Source of the DNA: Azospirillum brasilense | GTDB lineage: Bacteria > Pseudomonadota > Alphaproteobacteria > Azospirillales > Azospirillaceae | NCBI RefSeq assembly: GCF_022023855.1 | Contig: NZ_CP059452.1 | Coordinates: forward strand, 613,501-677,500 | Direction of reading: 5' to 3' | Length of the DNA stretch: 64,000 bases | In this document: piece after piece, positions 41,957 through 49,936 of the stretch | Layout of the letters: each line of letters starts with the position of its first letter | How positions within the stretch are numbered: the first letter of the stretch is position 1 | Made by a program: the position numbers and the translations under genes | The notes under the pieces: model-generated | Database searches by the model: none | Seen by the model: only the letters and a program-made list of their open reading frames with translations | What the model was told of the DNA's origin: nothing

Positions 41957-44098
41957 ATGTCCCAAACGCCGTACCGGATACGCCTGCGCGTGGGAATCGC
42001 GCTGGCCTTTCTGCTGACGACGGTGCCGCTGATCGCGGTGATGCTCAGCTACCTCTATCATGAGAACTCCCGCACCGCGCTGGAGGTGGCGTCCCAGTCG
42101 ATCGCGCGCACCACCCAGAGCGTCACCAACGACCTGAACGGGCTGGTCAGCCCGGTGGCCCGCGTCGCCGAGGCGATGGCCGGGTTCGGGCGGATCGACC
42201 GGAACGGGCTGCGCCGCATCGAATCGCTGCGCTACTTCTCCGACGCCCTGGCCACCCTGCCACAGCTCGCCTCGCTCTATGTCGGCTTCGCCGGCGACGG
42301 CGCCTTCTTCCAGATGGCCCGGCTGGCCCCCGACGGCGGGCGTTTCGGCCCCGCCACCCCGCCGCCGGGCAGCGCGCTCGCCCTGCGCATGCAGGATTCC
42401 AGTTCGGGCCGGTTCGCCGACTCCTATTTCTATCTGCGCTCCTGGGGGCAGGTCACCGGTGTGGAGCGGGTGGAGGCGACGGAGGACCCGCGCGCCGCCC
42501 CCTGGTACGTGGCAGCGCAAAAGGCCGGGTCGGCGGTGATGTCCGACGCCTTCGTCCTGTCGGCGACCGGGCGCCCGGTGGTCACCGTCTCCTACCGGAT
42601 GGCCACCGACGACGGGGTGCCCATCGGCACCATCGGGGCCGACGTCTCGCTGGACCGGCTGGCGGCCCGGCTGGACGCCCTGCGCATCGGACCGTCCGGG
42701 GCGGTGTTCGTGATCGACGGCAACGGGCGGGTGATCTGCCACAATCGGGCCGACCTGCTGGTCGGCGGCGGCGGCGCGGCGGCGGCGCTTCACACCACCG
42801 CATCCTTTCCCGACCCGGTGCTGGCCGAGGCGGTGGAGCGCCGCAACAGCGGGGCCGGCGACCGCTTCATCGCCCCGCTGGGGCCGCAGGGCCGCGACTA
42901 CATCGTCGAATTCGCGACCCTGGCCGACGGAATCGGCAGCGGATGGACCGTCGGCGTGGCGGTGGAGGTGGACGAGTTCGTCGGCTCGCTGCGCCGCGCC
43001 ACCTACCGCATCGTCGTGATCGGCGCCGGGCTGCTGGCGGTGTCGGTCCTGCTGCTGCTGTGGCTGTCGCACCGGCTGACCCGTCCGATGCAGGACATCG
43101 TGTCGGAGACCAAGCGCATCCGCCATTTCGACCTGACCGGCCGCTTCGCCGTCCGCACCCGCGTGCAGGAGGTGGCGGAGCTGGCCGGCGCCGTGGAGGC
43201 CATGAAGGGCGGGCTGCGCCGCTTCGGCGCCTATGTCCCCAAGTCGCTGGTGCGCGACATCATCGTGACCGGCGACGGCGGCGAGCTGGGCGGCGAGACG
43301 CGCCCCCTCAGCATCCTGTTCAGCGACATCGCCGGCTTCACCGCGACCAGCGAAGCCATGCCGCCGCAGCAGGTCCTGGACCGGCTGACCACCTATTTCG
43401 AACGGATGACCGCCTGCATCCACGGTCATGGCGGCACGGTGGACAAGTTCATCGGCGACGCCATCATGGCCTTCTGGAACGCCCCGCGCCCCGACCCGGA
43501 CCATGCGGAGCACGCCTGCCTCGCCGCTCTCGGCTGCCTGTCGGTCAACCGCGCCATCAACGACGCCTGCCTCGCCGCCGGCATGCCGCCGATGCCGACC
43601 CGGTTCGGCCTGCATCTGGGCGAGGTGGTGGTGGGCAACGTCGGTTCCTCCGACCGCATGCAGTACACGGCGCTGGGCTCCCACGTGAACCTCGCCTCGC
43701 GCATCGAGGGGCTGAACAAGGTCTACGGCACCAGCATCCTGGTCACCGGGGCGGTGGAGCACGCGGTGCGCGGGCGCTTCCTGTTCCGACCCGTCGATCT
43801 CGCCGTGCCCTCGGGCCTGTCGGCGCCGATCGAGCTGTTCGAGCTGGTCGGCGCGCTCGCCCCGCATTCGGCCTTCGCCCGCCCGCCGGAGACTCACGAC
43901 CTCTGCCACCAGTGGCACGTCGCCGTCTCGCTCTACCGCGGCCGGCGCTGGTCGGCAGCGCTGGACCTGCTGCGGCCGCTGGCCGACGAGCCGGAGGTGG
44001 CGGCGCTGGCCCGGCTCTACATCGCGCGCTGCGAGCGGCTGATCGCCGACCCGCCCGGCGACGGCTGGGACCCCGCCGAGCATTTCAAATCCAAGTAG
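41957..44098 (+). CDS. Membrane class III adenylate/guanylate cyclase with dCache and HAMP
   Basis: In the 713-residue protein, TM1 is at about 10-34, a large periplasmic double-Cache-type domain at 35-345 (APWYVAAQKAG, VTVSYRM, GTIGADVSLDRLAARL, GAVFVIDGNGRVICH), TM2 near 351-372, and HAMP at about 372-425. A class III cyclase domain begins near 445. Both metal-binding aspartates are present (FSDIAGFTATSE and FIGDAIMAFW), as is the substrate Lys in VDKFIGDA, and the transition-state pair appears in GSHVNLASRIEGL (Asn and Arg). It should make cAMP (Lys at the purine site) in response to a small periplasmic ligand. GGAG before the ATG sets the start; a 44-base gap follows the GNAT gene. A C-terminal helical tail of about 80 residues ends in DPAEHFKSK. 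Confidence 0.9.
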   Translation: MSQTPYRIRLRVGIALAFLLTTVPLIAVMLSYLYHENSRTALEVASQSIARTTQSVTNDLNGLVSPVARVAEAMAGFGRIDRNGLRRIESLRYFSDALATLPQLASLYVGFAGDGAFFQMARLAPDGGRFGPATPPPGSALALRMQDSSSGRFADSYFYLRSWGQVTGVERVEATEDPRAAPWYVAAQKAGSAVMSDAFVLSATGRPVVTVSYRMATDDGVPIGTIGADVSLDRLAARLDALRIGPSGAVFVIDGNGRVICHNRADLLVGGGGAAAALHTTASFPDPVLAEAVERRNSGAGDRFIAPLGPQGRDYIVEFATLADGIGSGWTVGVAVEVDEFVGSLRRATYRIVVIGAGLLAVSVLLLLWLSHRLTRPMQDIVSETKRIRHFDLTGRFAVRTRVQEVAELAGAVEAMKGGLRRFGAYVPKSLVRDIIVTGDGGELGGETRPLSILFSDIAGFTATSEAMPPQQVLDRLTTYFERMTACIHGHGGTVDKFIGDAIMAFWNAPRPDPDHAEHACLAALGCLSVNRAINDACLAAGMPPMPTRFGLHLGEVVVGNVGSSDRMQYTALGSHVNLASRIEGLNKVYGTSILVTGAVEHAVRGRFLFRPVDLAVPSGLSAPIELFELVGALAPHSAFARPPETHDLCHQWHVAVSLYRGRRWSAALDLLRPLADEPEVAALARLYIARCERLIADPPGDGWDPAEHFKSK

Positions 44099-44113
44099 CC
44101 GGAAGAGGACGCG

Positions 44114-45154
44114 ATGAAAAGCAGATGGACGGCGCGGCTGATGGCCGCCTGCACGGTACTGGCGCTGGCGCTCGCCGCCGCCGGGGTGTCCGCCGAGACG
44201 GTCATCAAGCTGGCCCACCCCAACCGCAACGACGCCTTCGACAACACCGCCGGAGCCATGGCGATCGTCTTCAAGAACCATGTCGAGGTGGCGACCGAGA
44301 AGCGCGTGCGGGTGGAGATCTTTCCCGAAGGCCAGATGGGCCGCGATGGCGACGCGGTGAAGCTGGTCCGCCAGGGGACCATCCAGTCGGCCATCTCCTC
44401 GGTCGGTGGGGTGGCGCCGCTCTACCCGATGCTGGCGGTCATCGACCTGCCCTTCGCCTATTCCTCGGTCGCCAACGCCTATGACGTCTTCGACGGCCCC
44501 TTCGGCCACCGGCTGGCCGAGGAGATCCGGCGCAAGGCGGGCCTCGCCGTGCTGGGCTTCGGCGATCCGGGCGGGCTGTTCACCATCACCAACTCCAAGC
44601 GCCCGATCCGCCTGCCGGAGGACATGAAGGGGCTGAAGATCCGCACCATGGATCTGGAGACGCACCGCACCATGATCGGCAGCCTGGGCGGCACGCCGGT
44701 CAACGTCGCCTGGTCGGACCTCTACAACGCGCTGGGCACCGGCGCGGTGGACGGCCAGATGAATCCGGTGCCGATCGTCCGCTTCGCCCGCTTCGACGAG
44801 GTCCAGCGCCACCTGACGCTGAGCAACCACCTGTTCCTCCCCTATGTCTGGGTGATGAACGCCAAGTTCCTGGACGAGCTCGCCCCCAGCGACCGCGCGG
44901 CCGTGATGAACGGCGCCCGTCTGGGCGTCGTCGCCAGCCGTGGCCTCAGCCGCCTGATCGAATCCTCGGACCGCGGCCTGCCGCCGCTGGCGCAGCGCAT
45001 GGAGGTCCACACGCTGACCCCGCGCGAGGCGGAGGCGTTCCGCAAGGTGACCCAGCCCGCGGTGCGGCAGGCCATTGAGCGGCGGTTCGGTGCCGAGGGG
45101 GTCGAGATGCTGGCCGCCTTCGAACGGGCGATCCGCGAGGAGCGGACGCCGTAA
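44114..45154 (+). CDS. Orphan TRAP-type substrate-binding protein (DctP family)
   Basis: The 346-residue protein has a Sec signal peptide (MAACTVLALALAAAGVSA, cleavage after residue 27). The DctP fold follows: TVIKLAHPNRNDAFDNTAGAMAIVFKNHVE, VEIFPEGQMGRDGDAVKLVRQGTI, LPFAYSSVANAYDVFDGPFG, and an arginine in DMKGLKIRTMDLETHRTMIGSLGGTPVNVAWSDLYNALGTGAVDGQ that normally clamps an organic-acid carboxylate. Membrane subunits DctQ and DctM are not next to it, so uptake through a local TRAP system is not supported. Sitting 15 bases after the dCache cyclase, it is likely to present its ligand to that cyclase's periplasmic domain. GGAAGAGGA lies upstream of the ATG. Confidence 0.85.
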   Translation: MKSRWTARLMAACTVLALALAAAGVSAETVIKLAHPNRNDAFDNTAGAMAIVFKNHVEVATEKRVRVEIFPEGQMGRDGDAVKLVRQGTIQSAISSVGGVAPLYPMLAVIDLPFAYSSVANAYDVFDGPFGHRLAEEIRRKAGLAVLGFGDPGGLFTITNSKRPIRLPEDMKGLKIRTMDLETHRTMIGSLGGTPVNVAWSDLYNALGTGAVDGQMNPVPIVRFARFDEVQRHLTLSNHLFLPYVWVMNAKFLDELAPSDRAAVMNGARLGVVASRGLSRLIESSDRGLPPLAQRMEVHTLTPREAEAFRKVTQPAVRQAIERRFGAEGVEMLAAFERAIREERTP

Positions 45155-45176
45155 GCAGCGCAGCCGGCCGGTCAGC

Positions 45177-45860
45177 TCATCCCATCCGCCGGACCGCTCC
45201 CCCGGCCAGCGCGCGCAGCCGGCCGGCGCGGCCGTGGCCGGTTTCCTCACCCGCCCCGTCTCCGGACGCGCTTCCCGCCGCCGCGATCACCGACAGCCGC
45301 CGCGCTAGTGCCCATTCCGGCGCGCAGGCCTCCTCGCACAGCCCCCGCATCTCCGCGATGGACGGGCGCCATTTCTGCGTGCGACGCCAGGTCCGCGCCG
45401 CCGCGTCGACCGCCCAGGCCGGGAATTCCCCCAGATCCTCCGCCCAGTCGAGCGCGACCAGATGCTCCACCTCCGGCGCGGTTCCCTTGGCCGGGTAGTG
45501 GCTGAGCAGGGCGAGGACGCGGGCGAGCAGATGGTCGGGCGAGGCCGGGGCCAGGATGGTGCCGGTCAGCTCGTCGAGCGCCCGCCGCGCCATCAGCGCC
45601 TGCTGGGCGGTTACCCCGTCGGGCGGGTTCCACTCCTCCGTCACACCGTCGAATCCGCGATCGCCAAAGCGCGGGCGGCGCTCCAGCCGTCCGGAGCCGA
45701 GGACATCCCGGAGGGGGGCCGGCAAGGCTGAAACCAGCGCGACATGGCGCTCGGCCGCGGGGGCGGACGGGTCGAAGGCCGGTAGTGGACGGGTCGGCAA
45801 AGGAGTCACGACCGATGGGCTTGGCCCCCTGGGCGGGGCGGAACGCGGCTGTGCGGCCAT
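45177..45860 (-). CDS. Hypothetical replication-module protein (possible helicase-loader type)
   Basis: The 227-residue protein starts with a Pro-rich disordered stretch, then has a mainly helical core. The segment GEFPAWAVDAAARTWRRTQKWRPSIAEMRGLCEEA resembles the N-terminal domain of phage replisome organisers and helicase loaders, where 'fP.wa...A...W......RP...E' is common. I do not claim a firm family. It starts nine bases after the stop of the winged-helix gene, and its Shine-Dalgarno (GGAGG...AAGGA) overlaps that stop, so the two are translated together. Its place at the end of the leftward arm of the iteron origin supports a plasmid replication or copy-control role. Confidence 0.55.
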   Translation of the reverse strand: MAAQPRSAPPRGPSPSVVTPLPTRPLPAFDPSAPAAERHVALVSALPAPLRDVLGSGRLERRPRFGDRGFDGVTEEWNPPDGVTAQQALMARRALDELTGTILAPASPDHLLARVLALLSHYPAKGTAPEVEHLVALDWAEDLGEFPAWAVDAAARTWRRTQKWRPSIAEMRGLCEEACAPEWALARRLSVIAAAGSASGDGAGEETGHGRAGRLRALAGGAVRRMG

Positions 45861-45869
45861 GGTGTGTCC

Positions 45870-46724
45870 TTACCTCCAGACGGGTTTGCGGGCTTGCGGG
45901 CCGTGGTCTTGGGCCGCGTTGAGCTTCGCCGCGGCGGCCATCCAGGCGCCGAGTTTCTGTTCGGGAACGGGGACGTTGGATGCCGGCCTTGCGGGGGTGC
46001 CGGGCGCCGTCGGCCGGAGCATCGGCGCCTTGCCGGCGGCGGCGTCCTGCGTCAGCCAGGCTTTCCAGGCGGCCCCGGTGTCGCGGTAGCGATAGCCGTG
46101 GGCTTGGCAGCGCAGGCGGAATCCTTCGGCGTGGCGGTCGAGATCCACCCCGGCGAAGCGGCGTTCGGCCCAGGCGCGGTCTCCGGCATCGGGCGTCCAG
46201 CCGTCCGGCACGGCTTGCGCAGGCCTGCGCGAGGTGTGCGAGTCCGGAGTCTGTTCAGATTCCGGCTGTTTCTGTCGCACTGGCGCACATGGGGAGTCGG
46301 CAGGAGCGACATCCTTGGCCGGCGTCTGCACAGGGGGCATCGCGGCTTGGTCACACGCTGCACCGGCCGCCGGAATCGGTCCGTCGACGGCGGCCAGCCG
46401 CAGCCGGTACAGGCAGGACAGCCGCCCGCCCGAGGCGGAGCGGCGGGACTCCCTCGCGATCACCCCGGATTCGGCAAGATGGCCGAGGATGCGGTTCACC
46501 GTGCTGCGGCTGCGCTTCAACGCGGTGGCGAGAGTCGCCTGGGACGGCCAGCACTCGCCGCGGGCGTTGGCGTAGGTCGCCAGCGCCGCCAGCACGGCCA
46601 GACCGTCGGCGTCGATGGCGGGATGGCCGAGCCACCAAGCCGGAATCCGGCCCCACCGCCCGTTGTCCGCGGGCGGGCCGGAGTCCGGCGTGTCGTCCAA
46701 TGGTGTGTCGTCGCGGGGTGTCAT
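45870..46724 (-). CDS. Winged-helix replication-associated protein
   Basis: The 284-residue protein has an N-terminal helix-turn-helix at about 30-115: GRWGRIPAWWLGHPAIDADGLAVLAALATYANARGECWPSQATLATALKRSRSTVNRILGHLAESGVIARESR. This matches the winged-helix domain of plasmid and phage replication regulators. A Pro/Gln/Glu-rich linker follows, then a helical C-terminus with DAGDRAWAERRFAGVDLDRHAEGFRLRCQAHGYRYRDTGAAWKAWL, like the DNA-end of phage replisome proteins. GGAG eight bases before the ATG fixes the start; a longer frame from 46850 would begin inside the first iteron. It transcribes away from the iterons, opposite to repA. Confidence 0.6.
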   Translation of the reverse strand: MTPRDDTPLDDTPDSGPPADNGRWGRIPAWWLGHPAIDADGLAVLAALATYANARGECWPSQATLATALKRSRSTVNRILGHLAESGVIARESRRSASGGRLSCLYRLRLAAVDGPIPAAGAACDQAAMPPVQTPAKDVAPADSPCAPVRQKQPESEQTPDSHTSRRPAQAVPDGWTPDAGDRAWAERRFAGVDLDRHAEGFRLRCQAHGYRYRDTGAAWKAWLTQDAAAGKAPMLRPTAPGTPARPASNVPVPEQKLGAWMAAAAKLNAAQDHGPQARKPVWR

Positions 46725-47498
46725 GATGCGGTCTCCGCAAGGCAATCGGGACCGGCTCCGCACGGATTGCGGGCCGGTGGCTTTGCGGATCAGGATTCCC
46801 AGTGGCACGCGGCTCTTCAAACCGCGGGCTGTCGCTCCATAGCCGGGCATGGAGCGGTAACCCGCGCCGTTGAAGCCCTGGCCCGCGCTCCTGGAGCCAT
46901 TGCCCGCTGCTATGGAGCGACAGCCCGCGCTTCATCGCCGAATCGGAATCCTGGAGCGGCAACCCGCGCCCCTGGAGCGATAGCCCGCGCCCTTGGAGCG
47001 GGGCGCATGGAGCCACAGGCCGCGGCTGGAACGTCGGAGCATGGAGCAACAGCCCGCGGTTCGGCGGATGATCCTCCGCCCTCCATGGAGCGATAGCCCG
47101 CGGGTATGGAGCGATGGCCCGCACCCTGCCCTAATCACCCGCACCCGGTGGTAGGCTGGTGGCGAGCACGGGATGGAGCTTTTGCTCGCGCTTCGCCGGT
47201 CCGACCCATGGAGTTCCGACTCGCGGGGAGACTCGCGGTCATGGAGCGATAGCCCGCGCCTTGGTCCGCACCTGCCCCTCGTCGGTGTGGAGCGATTCGC
47301 ACCGGGGGATTGAGTCGCCGACAGAGTCGAAAGATGTCAACGCCATGCCGGAAAAGCGCGGGCTGTTGCTCCATACCCGCGGGCTATCGCTCCATGGGCG
47401 CGGGCAAAGGCTCCATACCGAAGGAGGTTGCCCGTCACGAAGCGGTTGTCAGCGCGCCCCCGCCGCCGCATGGTCATAGCCGGGCAAGGAGGGATTGG
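46725..47498. other. Plasmid replication origin region (oriV)
   Basis: A 774-bp intergenic region lies between two divergent replication-type genes and is packed with iterons (46822-47416). It also contains the leader of repA with a strong AAGGAGG Shine-Dalgarno at 47486-47492. I saw no clear DnaA box or long AT-rich melting tract; the GC content stays high throughout. Confidence 0.8.
46822..47416. repeat. About 18 iterons on a 21-bp spacing, mixed orientation
   Basis: The consensus is ATGGAGCGATAGCCCGCG. Plus-orientation copies begin at 46849, 46870, 46891, 46912, 46951, 46972, 46993 (degenerate), 47007, 47041, 47085, 47106, 47173, 47208, 47241 and 47287. Minus-orientation copies occupy 46823-46840, 47357-47374, 47378-47395 and 47399-47416. 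Many neighbours start exactly 21 bp apart (46849-46912, 46951-46993, 47085-47106, and the three minus copies), so bound initiators would sit on the same DNA face. The three inverted copies lie 83-141 bp before repA and are the likely autoregulation site. Confidence 0.88.
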
Positions 47499-48731
47499 AT
47501 GAGCAAGATCGCGACACCCGGCGCGCTGCAACTGGTTCTGTTCGAGCTGGAGGACCGCTCCCAGTCGCACCTGATCGCGCTGTACGATCTGGCGCCGCGC
47601 TATGTCTTCGCCTCGCGCGACGGCGGACGGTCCGCGGAGACCGCCCCCGCGAAGGGCAATTTCGTCGCGTCGATCAAGCGCGAGTTCACCTATCATGGCA
47701 GCACCTTCCACCTGACCATTCAGCCCGCCCGTCTGACCAAGATGGTCAACCGCGACATGGTCAGCCGTGACGACGGGACCGCCCAGGGCGACGGCCAGAC
47801 TGAGATCGAATACGAGGTCTTCCCCGCCGAGCGCGAGCAGGTGGTGGAGCATGTGGTGCGCCGCCTCGCCATGGACCGCTCGCGCCTGTCGCTGGGCGGC
47901 GAGAACCGCGACAAGGTCCAGATGCGCTTCACCCTCTACGAGATCCAGCGCGAGCTGAAGGCGGTCGGCCACACCCTGTCGATCCGCGACATCCGCGAAT
48001 CGCTGACCATCCTGGCGCGCTCGCGCATCATCATCGGCAAGCCGGCGGAGGGAGTGAAGAAGGGCCGCGGGGCCAACCTGCTGGAATCCACGGCCTTCCC
48101 GGTGCTGGCCATCCGCTCCCGACCCGACCTGATCGGCGACGAGGGGGGCGACGAGGAAACCCACCTGCAGTTCAACCCGCTGGTCTCCTCGGCCATCCGG
48201 AACCTGGAGTTCAAGCCGGTCAGCTACCAATGGCTGATGCGGCTGAAGAGCCCGGTCTCGCGCTGGCTCTACAACCGTCTGAGCGCCGAGTACGACTATT
48301 CGGGGGCGGAGGCGCCGGGCGATCTGGGCGCCAGGGCAATGACTCTGTCGGCGGACGAGATCATCAAGAACAGCGGCATGAATGTGTGGAGCCGCCGCCG
48401 CGACACGCTGCGCGCGGTGACCTCGGCGGTGGACGCCTTGGTCGAGGAAGGCATCCTGACCAGCGCGGAGAAGCTCTACGACAAGGTGGGCGCCCGCATC
48501 GAGGGGATCACCTACGTGATGTTGCCCAGCGCCAAGTTCCTCGCCCAGGTGCGCAAAGCGCAGGCGGTGGAGAGCGCCAACGTGGCGGCCATGCGGGCGA
48601 TCACCGGCGACGACCGCCGGCCCACCGATTTCGTGCCGGTCACTCCCGCCGCGACGGTGGAGACCCGCGCCCGCCGCGCCAAGCGGCTGACCGAGGAGCC
48701 GCCGCGTCTGCCAATGGCCGAGGCCGGCTGA
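47499..48731 (+). CDS. repA: RepA-like plasmid replication initiator
   Basis: The 410-residue protein is a two-winged-helix initiator of the type found on alphaproteobacterial iteron plasmids. The N-terminal part begins MSKIATPGALQLVLFELEDRSQSHLIALYDLAPRYVF. The first wing region carries RFTLYEIQRELKAVGHTLSIRDIRESLTILARSRIIIG. The second has FKPVSYQWLMRLKSPVSRWLYNRLSAEYDY and EIIKNSGMNVWSRRRDTLRAVTSAVDALVEEGIL. It should bind the upstream iterons, open the origin and recruit the host helicase. The start is certain: AAGGAGG lies six bases before this ATG. A frame from 47310 would run through the iterons. No parA/parB genes lie within the window. The symbol is by role, not by a named homologue. 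Confidence 0.85.
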   Translation: MSKIATPGALQLVLFELEDRSQSHLIALYDLAPRYVFASRDGGRSAETAPAKGNFVASIKREFTYHGSTFHLTIQPARLTKMVNRDMVSRDDGTAQGDGQTEIEYEVFPAEREQVVEHVVRRLAMDRSRLSLGGENRDKVQMRFTLYEIQRELKAVGHTLSIRDIRESLTILARSRIIIGKPAEGVKKGRGANLLESTAFPVLAIRSRPDLIGDEGGDEETHLQFNPLVSSAIRNLEFKPVSYQWLMRLKSPVSRWLYNRLSAEYDYSGAEAPGDLGARAMTLSADEIIKNSGMNVWSRRRDTLRAVTSAVDALVEEGILTSAEKLYDKVGARIEGITYVMLPSAKFLAQVRKAQAVESANVAAMRAITGDDRRPTDFVPVTPAATVETRARRAKRLTEEPPRLPMAEAG

Positions 48732-48752
48732 CGAGAGCCCCCGCGGCCGGGT

Positions 48753-49208
48753 TCAATCCCGGTCGGCGGCGGTGTTCAGCGAGTCGCGCAAGCTCAGGAG
48801 CGCGTCGCGCAGACCGGCGAGGTCGGGCAGCGGACAGTTCGCCGCCGCCGCGATGTGCTCCGGCAGCGCCGTCGCCCGGTCCCGCAGCGCGGTGCCTTGC
48901 GGAGTCAGGTGGATGCGTACCAGACGCTCGTCCGCCGGGTCGCGCCCGCGGGTGACCAGCCCCTGCCCTTCCAGCCGTTTCAGCAGCGGGGTCAGCGTGC
49001 CGCTGTCGAGCAGCAGCCGCTCCCCCAGCGCCTTCATGGTCTGGCCGTCCTGTTCCCAGAGGAGGAGCATGACCAGATACTGCGGGTAGGTCAGCTCCAG
49101 CGCCTCCAACAGCGGGCGGTACACCCGCGTCATCGCCAGATTCGCCGAATAGAGGGCGAAGCAGGCTTGGTTGGCCAGAAGCAGCGGGTTGTCGTTCTCG
49201 GTGCTCAT
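48753..49208 (-). CDS. ohrR: OhrR-type MarR family peroxide-sensing repressor
   Basis: The 151-residue protein has a MarR winged helix. Its N-terminus reads NDNPLLLANQACFALYSANLAMTRVYRPLLEAL, and the cysteine at residue 16 in CFALYSA is the OhrR redox sensor; its oxidation by organic hydroperoxide releases the repressor. The DNA-recognition region is TMKALGERLLLDSGTLTPLLKRLEGQGLVTRGRDPADERLVRIHLT. The start at 49208 keeps the family length; a frame from 49283 would add 25 non-homologous residues. It lies next to ohr on the same strand, 126 bases after its stop, with the operator upstream of ohr. The ribosome site is weak. Confidence 0.9.
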   Translation of the reverse strand: MSTENDNPLLLANQACFALYSANLAMTRVYRPLLEALELTYPQYLVMLLLWEQDGQTMKALGERLLLDSGTLTPLLKRLEGQGLVTRGRDPADERLVRIHLTPQGTALRDRATALPEHIAAAANCPLPDLAGLRDALLSLRDSLNTAADRD

Positions 49209-49334
49209 CGTTCGGGAGTTCCCAGCCAGGGACGCGTCACGGGCCTGTTGCGCGCGACCCCATAGCGCATGGGGATATGGCACGCAACACGCCCGCGAGC
49301 ATGAAACCCTGTTATGCGCCCGGTGATGCGCCCT

Positions 49335-49754
49335 TTACGCGATGGCCGTGTTCACCGTGATGTTGCCCTTGGTCGCGTGGCTGTAAGGGCAGACCTTGTG
49401 GGCGCGGGCCACCAGATCCTCGGCCGCCGCCTTGTCCAGGCCGGGCAGCGACACGGTGAGGTCCACCGCGATGCCGAAGCCCTCGCCGTCGTCGCGCGGG
49501 CCGATGCCGACCTGGGCGGTCACCGTCACGTCCGCCGGAACGGTGATCTTGTCGCGGTTGCCGACGAACTTCATGGCGCCGAGGAAGCAGGCCGAATAGC
49601 CGGCGGCGAACAGCTGCTCGGGGTTGGTGGCGCCGCCCTTGCCGCCCAGTTCCTTCGGAGCGGCCAGCGCCACCGACAGCAGGCCGTCGTCGGTCTCCGC
49701 CTTGCCGTCACGCCCGCCGGTGGCCGTCGCCTTGGTCGTGTAGAGAATCTTCAT
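49335..49754 (-). CDS. ohr: Organic hydroperoxide resistance protein Ohr
   Basis: The 139-residue protein is the thiol-dependent organic hydroperoxidase of the OsmC superfamily. Both redox cysteines are present: Cys56 in NPEQLFAAGYSACFLGAMK and Cys122 in AHKVCPYSHATKGN. The conserved catalytic Arg and Glu residues also sit in their usual places. It reduces fatty-acid and other organic peroxides using lipoylated proteins as donors. AAGGAG before the ATG sets the start. Two OhrR-type operators lie 82-126 bp upstream, so its expression should rise with organic peroxide stress. Confidence 0.95.
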   Translation of the reverse strand: MKILYTTKATATGGRDGKAETDDGLLSVALAAPKELGGKGGATNPEQLFAAGYSACFLGAMKFVGNRDKITVPADVTVTAQVGIGPRDDGEGFGIAVDLTVSLPGLDKAAAEDLVARAHKVCPYSHATKGNITVNTAIA

Positions 49755-49835
49755 TGCGTGCACTCCTTCGAACAGATGGATCGCTTCGATCGGGGAAGCG
49801 GGTTGCCGCTTGTTGTCGAGAAGGACTATCACGCA

Positions 49836-49880
49836 AAATTGAATTGCGCGCAATATGATTGACTATGCGCAATTGAATTG
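49836..49880. promoter_or_regulatory. Twin OhrR-type operators upstream of ohr
   Basis: Two copies of an (A/C)AATT-G-AATTG core followed by (C/T)GCGCAAT lie at 49836-49846 and 49870-49880, 34 bp apart centre to centre, about three helical turns. The CAATT/AATTG dyad matches the known OhrR recognition half-sites. They sit 82-126 bases upstream of the ohr ATG. Confidence 0.75.
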
Positions 49881-49936
49881 TGCGCAATGCATCGTCGGAA
49901 TGGCGTCGCGGCACGCGCTTCGCAAGGCGGAGCGGA

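Noticed and set aside
41924-45250. A 1,108-codon minus-strand frame opposite the cyclase and TRAP-type genes
   Set aside because: The opposite strand encodes two unmistakable proteins; this frame is rich in Arg, Gly, His and Asp runs typical of antisense of GC-rich genes.
46822-47416. CRISPR-like array
   Set aside because: The repeats are 18 bp with 3-bp gaps, degenerate and in both orientations, and there are no spacers or cas genes. They are iterons.
47310-47498. An N-terminal extension of RepA by 63 codons
   Set aside because: It runs through three inverted iterons, and the ATG at 47499 has an excellent AAGGAGG at the right distance.
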